Shown piece after piece: positions 1-5,800 of a DNA stretch of 6,106 nucleotides; positions within the stretch are counted from its first letter, which is position 1; each line of letters starts with the position of its first letter. The stretch covers positions 1-6,106 of the forward strand of contig CAVGFV010000206.1 in the NCBI GenBank assembly GCA_963628765.1. The letters are read 5' to 3'. A program made the translations under genes and the position numbers. The notes beneath the pieces are model-generated. The model did no database searches. It was not told the DNA's origin and saw only the letters and a program-made list of their open reading frames with translations. Origin of the DNA: Succinimonas sp963628765. Lineage in GTDB: Bacteria > Pseudomonadota > Gammaproteobacteria > Enterobacterales > Succinivibrionaceae.

Positions 1-9
1 TCTTTAAAA

Positions 10-53
10 ATCCCTAATCCTGGCTAGTAACATAAAAAGTAGCAAAATTAGGG
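10..53 (-). terminator. Possible second rpmE terminator, branched hairpin
   Basis: Bases 12-18 (CCCTAAT) and 47-53 (ATTAGGG) pair perfectly over 7 bp. A second 4-bp stem (GCTA 23-26 with TAGC 40-43) sits inside. Read on the minus strand, the hairpin is followed by ATTTTT, as expected of an intrinsic terminator downstream of rpmE. On the plus strand it is followed by an A-run, so it would not terminate in that direction. The long interior makes it less typical than a compact terminator. Confidence 0.45.
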
Positions 54-54
54 T

Positions 55-82
55 AAAAAACCTACAAAAGTAGTTTTTTTTT
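55..82. terminator. Bidirectional A/T-flanked hairpin downstream of rpmE
   Basis: A 4-bp stem CTAC/GTAG (62-65 with 70-73, loop AAAA) is flanked by six A on the left (55-60) and nine T on the right (74-82). Apart from one C/T mismatch, the A and T tracts can extend the pairing. Either strand reads as a short hairpin followed by a U-tract. It could therefore end rpmE on the minus strand and any gene entering from the left on the plus strand. The GC stem is weak, so efficiency is uncertain. Confidence 0.5.
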
Positions 83-109
83 GTAATTAGATGTTTAAAG
101 TAAATTAAA

Positions 110-322
110 TTACTTGTGAGCAAACATACCGAAACGCTTGTTGAATCTTTCTACACGTCCGCCGGTATCAACGATCTTCTGCTTACCAGTAAAGAATGGG
201 TGGCATGAAGAGCATACATCGATGGTTAAGTCATGTCCTACGGTTGAACGGATCTTAAAAGTGTTGCCACAAGAGCATTTGACGTTTACAAAGTCGTATG
301 CTGGGTGAATATCTTTTTTCAT
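110..322 (-). CDS. rpmE: 50S ribosomal protein L31, zinc-binding type
   Basis: This 70-residue protein matches the usual length of bacterial L31 and begins MKKDIHP, as the E. coli protein does. L31 is a large-subunit protein at the central protuberance that contributes to the bridge with the small subunit. Cysteines 16, 18, 37 and 40 form the zinc site of the Zn-containing (C+) paralogue, as opposed to the zinc-free YkgM type. Family signatures IRSTVGHD (24-31), CHPFFTGKQ (40-48) and GGRVERFNKRF (54-64) are intact. The start at 320-322 is preceded by TGAGG (mRNA sense, plus positions 329-333) at 6-nt spacing. An in-frame upstream extension to 382 crosses the structured leader and has no family support. 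The gene is monocistronic, divergent from priA, and followed by one or two terminator-like hairpins. Codons look somewhat more C-rich than in the neighbours, consistent with high expression. Confidence 0.97.
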   Translation of the reverse strand: MKKDIHPAYDFVNVKCSCGNTFKIRSTVGHDLTIDVCSSCHPFFTGKQKIVDTGGRVERFNKRFGMFAHK

Positions 323-397
323 GGAAAACCTCAAAAAGGTTGTGTCGCCATTAAGCCACTCTACGCGCCTAACACCACACAATAAAGTAAAAAAATC
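323..397 (-). promoter_or_regulatory. rpmE mRNA leader, probable L31 autoregulatory structure
   Basis: Read on the minus strand, the roughly 75-nt leader can fold into nested stems. TTGTGT (plus 377-382) pairs with ACACAA (340-345), enclosing TTAGGC (367-372) paired with GCTTAA (351-356; one G-U pair) around a 10-nt loop. Just downstream, AACCT (337-341) pairs with AGGTT (327-331), placing the Shine-Dalgarno AGG inside a hairpin. The two elements share bases 340-341, so they compete or stack at that point. L31 leaders that mediate autogenous translational control are known in gammaproteobacteria. Assigning this leader to that class is inference from position and foldability. Confidence 0.6.
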
Positions 398-403
398 GCG
401 CGC

Positions 404-432
404 ATGATATATTATTAAAACGAAATATACAA
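404..432 (-). promoter_or_regulatory. Putative sigma-70 promoter of rpmE
   Basis: On the minus strand TTGTAT (plus 427-432) and TATCAT (plus 404-409) are separated by 17 bp. The -10 matches consensus at 5 of 6 bases and the -35 at 3 of 6. A GC-only stretch (GCGCGCG, plus 397-403) follows the -10. GC-rich discriminators are typical of ribosomal-protein and other growth-rate-controlled promoters. Predicted initiation near 395-397 would give the leader described above. Confidence 0.5.
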
Positions 433-433
433 T
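404..433 (+). promoter_or_regulatory. Putative sigma-70 promoter of priA
   Basis: ATGATA (404-409; 4 of 6 matches to a -35) and TACAAT (428-433; 5 of 6 to a -10) are 18 bp apart. Initiation near 440 would leave a 5' UTR of only about 13 nt before the priA start. The elements lie almost exactly on top of the inferred rpmE promoter in the opposite orientation. Confidence 0.4.
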
Positions 434-452
434 ACTTTAGGCGAAAAATTCT

Positions 453-2687
453 ATGTATTTAACAGTGGCAGTGAATCTGCATTTGTACCAAACATTGGAA
501 TATTCAACAGATGACAGCTCTTCAAATTCATTAGGATTTTTTTTTGAGAATAACAAAGAAGAAAATTATGGCTCGTATGTAGGTAAGAGAGTTTTAGTTG
601 ATGTTAGTAATCATAAAGTTTTAGGTGTAGTCGTTTCTGAATCCCAAGGAACCCAAAATAAAAATCTCAAACGAATAATTTCAGTATTAGACAAAAAAGC
701 TGTTTTTGATGAAAGTTTAATGAGCTTAATTTCATGGGCGGTTTCTTATTATCACTATCCAATCGGAGAAGCATTTTTTTCTGCATTACCTCAAGTATTA
801 AAAAAAGCCGAAGTATATGAATTACCTTCAATTGAAGGGTGGAGCTTAATAAATCCCCATTTTGAATCGGAACCTAACAAGGGAGGATTAGGAAAAAAAG
901 CCAAAGAAGCTATTTCTTTACTATCTGTGAATGACTTATCTACTACAACACTACGTGATTGTGGTGTGGATAGACAGGTTCTCCTACGCCTCGAAAAAAA
1001 AGGCATTTTACAAAGGAAAAATTTTAGAGACATTTTTAATAATTGGTACTCTAAGCCTTTGGAATTCAAACATTCTTTTGTTATGAATTCAGAACAAGAA
1101 AATGCTGTGAATGCCGTATGTTCTAATAATGGATACGGAGCTTTCCTTTTGTATGGCGTTACAGGGTCTGGCAAAACGGAAGTTTATCTGCAAATAATAG
1201 AGCGATATTTAAAGGCAGGTAAGCAAGCTTTAGTGCTCATACCTGAAATAAATTTAACACCTCAAACAGTAAAAAGATTTTATGAAAGATTCTCAGTTCC
1301 TGTGGTAACTATGCATTCTTCAATGAATGCTAAAGAAAGGTTTGAGTCATATAACAGCATTGGCAGAAAAGAGGCTGCAATTTTAATAGGTACAAGAAGT
1401 GCTATTTTTGCGCCTATTCCTAATTTAGGAATCATCATCATAGATGAGGAACATGATAATTCTTATAGACAGGAGGATGGCTTTCGCTATCACGCAAGAG
1501 ATCTAGCGGTGATGCTAGCTTATAACAGAGGTATTCCTATTGTTATGGGCACTGCTACGCCTTCTTTGGAGACCTTATACAATGTAAACATCGGCAAATA
1601 TAAGCTTTTGAGTTTAAAGCACAGAACAGCTGGTGCAGAAATGGCGACGATCGAACCAGTAAATCTTTGCAAAGATAATGTGCAGCATGGAATTTCTTTT
1701 TCATTATTGATGGCCATAAAAAATGAGGTGTCTCAAGGTAATCAAGTAATCATAATGCTCAATAGGAGAGGTTACGCCCCACAGTTAATTTGTAATGATT
1801 GTGGATATGTTTTTCGGTGTCAAAATTGCGATGTTAATTTGTGTTATCACCGTTCTAGTAACCATTTAATTTGCCATCACTGTGAGACAAAATATCCTAT
1901 TCCTAATATTTGTCCAGAATGTCATAGTACGAATTTAGCCCCAACAGGAAATGGTACGGAGCAAATTTACGAATACCTTTTAAAAATGTTCCCTAATGAA
2001 AAAATTATAAGAGTGGATAGGGATACTACTTCAAGAAAAGGGGAACTGGAAAATATCCTACAAGATATAAGTAATTGTGAATATAAAATTATTGTTGGTA
2101 CACAAATGTTGGCCAAGGGGCATGATTTTCCAAATGTTACACTCGTTGGCATTGTGGATGTGGATAGCTATTTGTACAGCAACGATTACCGTGCGTATGA
2201 AAAACTGGCACAGTTAGTTATTCAGGTGAGTGGTCGCGCGGGGAGAGGAGCAAAAAAAGGGAGAGTAATACTACAAACTCATAAACCAGAGCATCCTTTG
2301 TTAAAAGAACTAATAGACAAAGGATATAGTGATTTTGCGGATAATGAGTTAGAAAGAAGAAAATCTTGTCAACTTCACCCATACACCAATGAAGCCGTCA
2401 TAAGAGCTGATTCGCTAAGCCTTGAAAGCGTCACGGTATTAATGCAGGATATTTATGCTTTTCTAAAGACGTTGGCTCCTAAGTATTTAGGTGTAACATT
2501 TTCAACTCCTGTATCTTCATTTATAGAAAGGAAAGAAAATAAATATCATCTAAATATAATTTTGGAATCTAATAGCCGTAATGAGATATCTCGATTCATA
2601 GATGAAATTATTAACAATAAGAAAAATTTTAGGAAAGTATCACAATGCCATATGGTAGTAGAAGTGGATCCTACAACGCTCTTATAG
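453..2687 (+). CDS. priA: Primosomal protein N' (PriA), replication-restart helicase
   Basis: PriA recognises stalled or collapsed forks and D-loops, unwinds the lagging-strand arm 3' to 5', and directs DnaB reloading in the cytoplasm. The protein has 744 residues against 732 in E. coli. An N-terminal 3'-end-binding domain and winged-helix region (about 1-200) precede the superfamily 2 helicase core. Visible motifs are Walker A GVTGSGKT (235-242), Walker B DEEH (331-334), GTATPSLET (366-374), the GTQMLAKGHDFP segment (549-560) and QVSGRAGRG (591-599). Eight cysteines (447, 450, 456, 459, 474, 477, 487, 490) form the two zinc sites specific to PriA. The N-terminal domain carries an extra acidic/Asn-rich loop of about 20 residues (roughly 19-41), containing a T9 homopolymer at 537-545. 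The ATG at 453 fits the family N-terminus, but its Shine-Dalgarno is weak (AGG at 439-441), so low translation is expected. All catalytic and zinc residues seen are intact. Confidence 0.97.
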   Translation: MYLTVAVNLHLYQTLEYSTDDSSSNSLGFFFENNKEENYGSYVGKRVLVDVSNHKVLGVVVSESQGTQNKNLKRIISVLDKKAVFDESLMSLISWAVSYYHYPIGEAFFSALPQVLKKAEVYELPSIEGWSLINPHFESEPNKGGLGKKAKEAISLLSVNDLSTTTLRDCGVDRQVLLRLEKKGILQRKNFRDIFNNWYSKPLEFKHSFVMNSEQENAVNAVCSNNGYGAFLLYGVTGSGKTEVYLQIIERYLKAGKQALVLIPEINLTPQTVKRFYERFSVPVVTMHSSMNAKERFESYNSIGRKEAAILIGTRSAIFAPIPNLGIIIIDEEHDNSYRQEDGFRYHARDLAVMLAYNRGIPIVMGTATPSLETLYNVNIGKYKLLSLKHRTAGAEMATIEPVNLCKDNVQHGISFSLLMAIKNEVSQGNQVIIMLNRRGYAPQLICNDCGYVFRCQNCDVNLCYHRSSNHLICHHCETKYPIPNICPECHSTNLAPTGNGTEQIYEYLLKMFPNEKIIRVDRDTTSRKGELENILQDISNCEYKIIVGTQMLAKGHDFPNVTLVGIVDVDSYLYSNDYRAYEKLAQLVIQVSGRAGRGAKKGRVILQTHKPEHPLLKELIDKGYSDFADNELERRKSCQLHPYTNEAVIRADSLSLESVTVLMQDIYAFLKTLAPKYLGVTFSTPVSSFIERKENKYHLNIILESNSRNEISRFIDEIINNKKNFRKVSQCHMVVEVDPTTLL

Positions 2688-2708
2688 CTTATAAAAATTG
2701 TAAAACTT

Positions 2709-2743
2709 AAAAAAATCATTGCTTCTCGGAAGAGAAGCAATGA
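2709..2743 (-). terminator. Intrinsic terminator of kdkA
   Basis: TCATTGCTTCTC (2716-2727) and GAGAAGCAATGA (2732-2743) form a perfect 12-bp stem with a 4-base loop. On the minus strand the stem is followed by seven T (plus A-run 2709-2715), making a textbook intrinsic terminator 21 nt past the kdkA stop. On the plus strand the hairpin is followed by CTACAAGG with no U-tract, so it should not terminate priA efficiently. Confidence 0.9.
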
Positions 2744-2764
2744 CTACAAGGAGAGAAAAATCTT

Positions 2765-3523
2765 TTAGTAGGAACCTTTACCTACTGTTTTTATTGCAGG
2801 TACAAGTTTTTGAAAGTCGGCATCAGACCATTGCATCTCAGGATGTTCAGAGCATTCTTTTTCGAAAGATCTTTTCAGCCTATTTATCATTTCCATTGCT
2901 TTTTTACCTGTAATGGAAGTCATTGAACATTTGTCAAAATCTACGATCCAAGGGTTGTCAGCACCGTCTAGAAGGATGTTATTAATGTTTAGATCTGAAT
3001 GATAAATTCCGGCTCTAAACATTTGGCCAATAGCCTCACCAATCTTTACTATTTCTTGATCTGTGAGTCTTCTTTGTAATAAAACTTTACCAATATTTCT
3101 TGCGCCTGGAATTTCCTGGGTGACTATGTCATTTCTAACAAAAAGCCCTGATTTGACAACTCTTGCCACAATTGGAGTTGGAACAGGAAGTCCCATTTGT
3201 TTCATTTGCAACAATAAATCATATTCTTGAATTGATCTCTCTGATGATTCAGACCAACGCCAAAATTTATCGTAAAAGATTTTATAAGCGTACCCACCAC
3301 GGTAATAATGTCTAATGAAGATATGTTTATTATTATGATCGTTTATGAGATAGGTTTGACCACGGCCATAGTAAATTTGAATAACTCTGGCGTTCTTTTC
3401 ATAATCAGAAACATTCATGTAAGATTGAAGTTCTTCAAATGATGGCTTTTTATCAAAAAAACTTGGGTTATAAACAAAAGAAACATTTTTGTTTGTTAAA
3501 AGGGCGCGATTACGTACAGACAT
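2765..3523 (-). CDS. kdkA: 3-deoxy-D-manno-octulosonic acid (Kdo) kinase
   Basis: KdkA uses ATP to phosphorylate O-4 of the single Kdo on lipid A at the cytoplasmic face of the inner membrane. This gives the Kdo-4-phosphate inner core known from Haemophilus. The 252-residue protein has the family layout: RHYYRGG (71-77), GLPVPTP (111-117), the kinase catalytic loop HSDLNINN (175-182; catalytic Asp177) and the Mg-binding DFDKC (195-199; Asp195). These identify a small eukaryotic-like protein kinase fold of the KdkA/WaaP type. An in-frame ATG lies four codons upstream (3533-3535), but I chose the ATG at 3521-3523 because it has GGAG at 6-nt spacing while the upstream one has no ribosome-binding site. 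The gene is divergent from opsX, whose product acts on the KdkA product. Its last codons double as a plus-strand terminator for priA. WaaP-like heptose kinase is the alternative, but the neighbour and length favour Kdo kinase. Confidence 0.9.
   Translation of the reverse strand: MSVRNRALLTNKNVSFVYNPSFFDKKPSFEELQSYMNVSDYEKNARVIQIYYGRGQTYLINDHNNKHIFIRHYYRGGYAYKIFYDKFWRWSESSERSIQEYDLLLQMKQMGLPVPTPIVARVVKSGLFVRNDIVTQEIPGARNIGKVLLQRRLTDQEIVKIGEAIGQMFRAGIYHSDLNINNILLDGADNPWIVDFDKCSMTSITGKKAMEMINRLKRSFEKECSEHPEMQWSDADFQKLVPAIKTVGKGSY
2767..2792 (+). terminator. Plus-strand terminator of priA inside the kdkA 3' end
   Basis: AGTAGG (2767-2772) and CCTACT (2781-2786) form a perfect 6-bp stem with an 8-base loop, followed by GTTTTT (T-run 2788-2792). 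It reads as an intrinsic terminator only on the plus strand, about 80 nt past the priA stop. The same bases encode the final codons and part of the stop of kdkA on the other strand. Confidence 0.6.
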
Positions 3524-3529
3524 TTTTTT

Positions 3530-3533
3530 CTCC
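3530..3533 (-). promoter_or_regulatory. kdkA ribosome-binding site deciding the start
   Basis: GGAG (mRNA sense) lies 6 nt before the ATG at 3521-3523. It is itself made from an upstream in-frame ATGGAG, so ribosomes bound here cannot use the upstream ATG. This sets the protein at 252 rather than 256 residues. Confidence 0.75.
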
Positions 3534-3553
3534 ATAATGGTGCGTTTTATTTG

Positions 3554-3582
3554 ATAATAAAGGTTTTTATGTGTTATTGCAC
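3554..3582 (-). promoter_or_regulatory. Possible kdkA promoter
   Basis: On the minus strand GTGCAA (plus 3577-3582; 3 of 6 matches to a -35) and TATTAT (plus 3554-3559; 5 of 6 to a -10) are 17 bp apart. A start near 3547 would give a short leader of about 25 nt. In so A/T-rich an intergenic region this could be chance. Confidence 0.35.
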
Positions 3583-3601
3583 GATTTTGATATGGAATTA
3601 C

Positions 3602-3610
3602 TGCTAAGAT
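3602..3610 (+). promoter_or_regulatory. Possible extended -10 promoter of opsX-coaD
   Basis: TGCTAAGAT fits an extended -10 element (TGn followed by a hexamer with 4 of 6 consensus matches). No good -35 is visible at the expected distance, which is acceptable for extended -10 promoters. Initiation near 3617 would leave about 27 nt before the opsX start. Confidence 0.35.
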
Positions 3611-3632
3611 TAACTTTTTAGAGCTTTATCGT

Positions 3633-3638
3633 AAGGAG
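3633..3638 (+). promoter_or_regulatory. opsX ribosome-binding site supporting a GTG start
   Basis: AAGGAG ends 5 nt before GTG at 3644. An ATG at 3640 is out of frame, only 1 nt from the Shine-Dalgarno, and opens a 22-codon frame, so the GTG is the functional start. Confidence 0.75.
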
Positions 3639-3643
3639 TATGT

Positions 3644-4702
3644 GTGGAAGACTTATCTATTTCTTCAATATGTGTTCTTCGTCTTTCTGCTATAGGCGAT
3701 TGCGTTAATGCACTTGCTGTAGTACAGATGTTACAAAGAAATTTTCCAAAAGCAGAAATAACTTGGATCATAGGTAAAAACGAAAGTGCGCTATTTAAAG
3801 GAATTCCTGGGATAACTTTAGTTCCTTATGACAAAAAAAGTGGCTTAAAGGGAATTTTAAGCTTACGAAAATATTTAAAATCTAAAAAGTTCGATGTAGT
3901 TTTGGATATGCAAAGTGCGCTAAGAGCAAGTTTGCTTTCCTGCTTAGCACTTAAATCAAAGCGAAAGTATGGTTTTGATAAAGTTCGTGCTATGGATGGA
4001 CAACAATTTTTTACTAACATAAAGGTAAAATCTCCAGAACCGCCAAAAATTCATGTATTGGATGGATTTGTTGCTTTTGCTGAAGCTATAGGATGTAAAG
4101 ACTTAACCCTTAGCTGGAATTTAAATCTTTCTAATGAAGAAAAGCAGTTTGCGTTAAATTACGTAAAAGAAAAAACTATTGTTATTACTCCAAGCTCTTC
4201 AAAAGAATTTAAGAATTGGACCTTAAATGGGTATATAGAAATTTGTAAGCATGCAATTGATAAGGGTTTTAACATTGTAATTGCAGGTGGTCCATCTTTT
4301 TCTGAAGTAAAATTGTCCCAAGACCTTGCTAATGGTTTAAATAAATATTCAGAAAAGGTTATAAATTTAACTGGAAAAACTACCCTAAGACAATTGGCAG
4401 CCATAATATCATTGGCATCAATGCTGATTTCACCAGATTCCGGACCTGTGCACATAGCAAATGCTTTGAATATTCCAGTGCTATCAATGTATGCAAACCA
4501 TAATCCTAAGCGAGTTGGACCTTATAATTTTTTAAAATATTCAGTTTCTGTATATGAAGAAAATTTAAAAATTGAACATCCTGAGGGTACAGATAAGTTA
4601 AAATGGCGTACTCGTGTAAAAAACAAACTAGCTATGCATGGAATAACAACTAACATGGTTAGAGAAAGTTTTGACAAAATTTTGCAAGATTTCAGTATTT
4701 AG
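3644..4702 (+). CDS. opsX: LPS heptosyltransferase I, OpsX type (GT9)
   Basis: This glycosyltransferase family 9 enzyme transfers L-glycero-D-manno-heptose from ADP-heptose to Kdo of the LPS inner core, at the cytoplasmic face of the inner membrane. The 352 residues show the GT-B arrangement. The N-terminal acceptor domain has LSAIGDCV (14-21), with Asp19 at the catalytic position of WaaC-type enzymes, and LDMQSALRAS (87-96). The C-terminal donor domain has TPSSSKEFKNW (182-192), LTGKTTLRQLA (242-252) and SPDSGPVHIANA (263-274), the ADP-heptose-binding signature. The ICVLRLSAIGD start and the KKYL...VVLDMQ region resemble Haemophilus/Vibrio OpsX more than E. coli WaaC. Known work on Haemophilus shows OpsX requires a phosphorylated single Kdo, the KdkA product. 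The gene starts with GTG after AAGGAG, is divergent from kdkA, and lies 11 bp before coaD. Another GT9 heptosyltransferase (WaaF or WaaQ) is the less likely alternative. Confidence 0.83.
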   Translation: MEDLSISSICVLRLSAIGDCVNALAVVQMLQRNFPKAEITWIIGKNESALFKGIPGITLVPYDKKSGLKGILSLRKYLKSKKFDVVLDMQSALRASLLSCLALKSKRKYGFDKVRAMDGQQFFTNIKVKSPEPPKIHVLDGFVAFAEAIGCKDLTLSWNLNLSNEEKQFALNYVKEKTIVITPSSSKEFKNWTLNGYIEICKHAIDKGFNIVIAGGPSFSEVKLSQDLANGLNKYSEKVINLTGKTTLRQLAAIISLASMLISPDSGPVHIANALNIPVLSMYANHNPKRVGPYNFLKYSVSVYEENLKIEHPEGTDKLKWRTRVKNKLAMHGITTNMVRESFDKILQDFSI

Positions 4703-4713
4703 AGGACTTTTAC

Positions 4714-5190
4714 ATGCTTGCTGTTTACCCAGGAACTTTTGATCCATTTACAAGTGGTCATATGGATATTCTTGAAAGAAGTGTAAAACTTTTTGATAAA
4801 GTGATTCTGGCTGTATCAGAAAGCCAAGCTAAATCTCCAATAATCTCTTTTAAAGAACGTACGGAAATAGTTGAGCAATGTGCGAAACGTTTTGATAACG
4901 TTGAGGTGGTTCCATTTACAGGAATGCTTGTTGATTTTTTAAGAGAACGTCAAGCTGGTGTTTTAGTAAGAGGAATAAGAAACCTGTTTGATTGTGAATA
5001 TGAATTATCATTACAAGCAATGTACAAGAAACTTATGCCTTCTTTAGAAATTGTAATGTTACCAGCTTCTAATGAAGTAAACTTTATATCATCATCATTA
5101 GTGCGTGATGTTATTAGACACCATGGGGACATAACTCCATTCGTACCAATTGAAGTTATAGAATACCTAAATAAACATGCAGATAAGTAG
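4714..5190 (+). CDS. coaD: Phosphopantetheine adenylyltransferase
   Basis: CoaD makes dephospho-CoA from 4'-phosphopantetheine and ATP, the penultimate step of coenzyme A synthesis, and works as a cytoplasmic hexamer. The 158 residues match the family length (about 160). Nucleotidyltransferase signatures are complete: YPGTFDPFTSGH (5-16, the HxGH-class motif in its T-x-G-H form), RGIRN (86-90), CEYELSLQAMYKKLMP (94-109) and ISSSLVR (125-131, the ATP-binding loop). The start ATG has AGAGGA (4701-4706) at 7-nt spacing, overlapping the opsX stop codon, which suggests coupled translation. Placement behind an LPS core gene parallels the waaA-coaD pair of enterobacteria, where coaD was first mistaken for an LPS gene (kdtB). 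A hairpin downstream ends the transcript. Confidence 0.97.
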   Translation: MLAVYPGTFDPFTSGHMDILERSVKLFDKVILAVSESQAKSPIISFKERTEIVEQCAKRFDNVEVVPFTGMLVDFLRERQAGVLVRGIRNLFDCEYELSLQAMYKKLMPSLEIVMLPASNEVNFISSSLVRDVIRHHGDITPFVPIEVIEYLNKHADK

Positions 5191-5243
5191 GTGCACCTCT
5201 TGTTGGATGCCTTAATATTACTAACTAACCCCGTATGATGTTT

Positions 5244-5275
5244 AGAATCCCATAGCTACACCTGTGGGATTTTGT
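5244..5275 (+). terminator. Probable terminator of opsX-coaD
   Basis: AATCCCATAG (5246-5255) pairs with CTGTGGGATT (5262-5271) over 10 bp with one G-U pair and a 6-base loop. Pairing extends outward weakly, and TTTTGT follows. The U-tract is short, so termination may be partial. The minus strand lacks a T-run after this stem, so it is not a terminator for the convergent gene at 5330-5800. Confidence 0.6.
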
Positions 5276-5329
5276 ATGACTTCTCTAAGATCTTTGCTCT
5301 TAAACTATTCTACGTAGATTTGAAAAACA

Positions 5330-5800
5330 TTATTTATGCTTTTTCTTTAAAGCTGGTCGTATTACCTTTACTTTATTCTTTCTTCTGTTTCTTGCTAATT
5401 CATCAAGAGAAGTATCCTCAATAGGATTTATTTGTGGAGTGCTTTGTTTAGCATCAGTTGGTGTTTTATCGGTGTGAGCATCATTTAGGTTAGCTTTATC
5501 GTTTCCTTTTGATAAATCTGAATTGTTATTTTGTTGATTGCTTAAGTTTTTATTGTTGTTGAGGAAATTATCATCATTCGGCCTTGCTGATTCTTTTACT
5601 ACTGTTGTGAATTTTCTAGAAAACCAAAATGTTAAAGGAGATACTATGCCTGTTAGTGCAACTACGATAGTGCTAAAAATAATAAATAAATCAGTATTAT
5701 CAGAAGATATGTCGTCAATAAATCTAGAAACGATAATGAAGTAAATCAGACAAAAAACAACGGAAATAAAACAAGATTTCAAATAGTTTGAAAGTAACAT
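5330..5800 (-). CDS. Unrecognised two-helix membrane protein with a disordered, basic tail
   Basis: I do not recognise this 156-residue protein. Two hydrophobic segments are clear (about 8-25 and 38-60), joined by a short acidic loop (DDISSDNTD, 29-37). Lysine and arginine follow the second segment, so by the positive-inside rule both ends should be cytoplasmic with the loop outside. Residues 70-130 are a low-complexity linker rich in Asn, Asp, Gln and Lys. The last 26 residues form a basic tail (RNRRKNKVKVIRP at 137-149, ending KKKHK) after an acidic turn (EDTSLDEL). The start is well supported: GGGAG (plus 5807-5811) lies 6 nt before the ATG. The gene converges on coaD and has no obvious terminator of its own. 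The layout suggests a membrane anchor presenting a basic peptide to a nucleic acid, ribosome or acidic protein partner, but this is only inference from composition. Confidence 0.75.
   Translation of the reverse strand: MLLSNYLKSCFISVVFCLIYFIIVSRFIDDISSDNTDLFIIFSTIVVALTGIVSPLTFWFSRKFTTVVKESARPNDDNFLNNNKNLSNQQNNNSDLSKGNDKANLNDAHTDKTPTDAKQSTPQINPIEDTSLDELARNRRKNKVKVIRPALKKKHK

Noticed and set aside
323..382. In-frame N-terminal extension of rpmE
   Set aside because: L31 begins at MKKDIHP with a good ribosome-binding site. The extension reads through the structured leader and has no family counterpart.
537..545. T9 run in priA as a phase-variation switch
   Set aside because: PriA is a housekeeping restart protein, so on/off switching is not plausible. 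The run is kept only as a slippage note.
791..1174. Minus-strand open frame of 127 codons inside priA
   Set aside because: It lies wholly within the conserved priA coding region, shows no recognisable family feature and is a frame shadow. The same applies to 1520-1717, 1967-2152 and 2546-2740.
2719..2913. Plus-strand open frame spanning the priA/kdkA junction
   Set aside because: It runs through two terminator hairpins and the antisense of kdkA, and its product has no recognisable features.
3640..3708. ATG-started 22-codon frame overlapping the opsX start
   Set aside because: The ATG is only 1 nt from the Shine-Dalgarno, while the GTG at 3644 has proper spacing and opens the family protein.
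3826..4455. Minus-strand frames inside opsX (3826-4020 and 4159-4455)
   Set aside because: Both are antisense shadows of a clear GT9 gene.
5538..5744. Plus-strand 68-codon frame inside the membrane protein gene
   Set aside because: It is antisense to the better-supported gene. A purine-rich AAAGGAG lies at 5634-5640, but it belongs to no plausible family start and the product shows no features.
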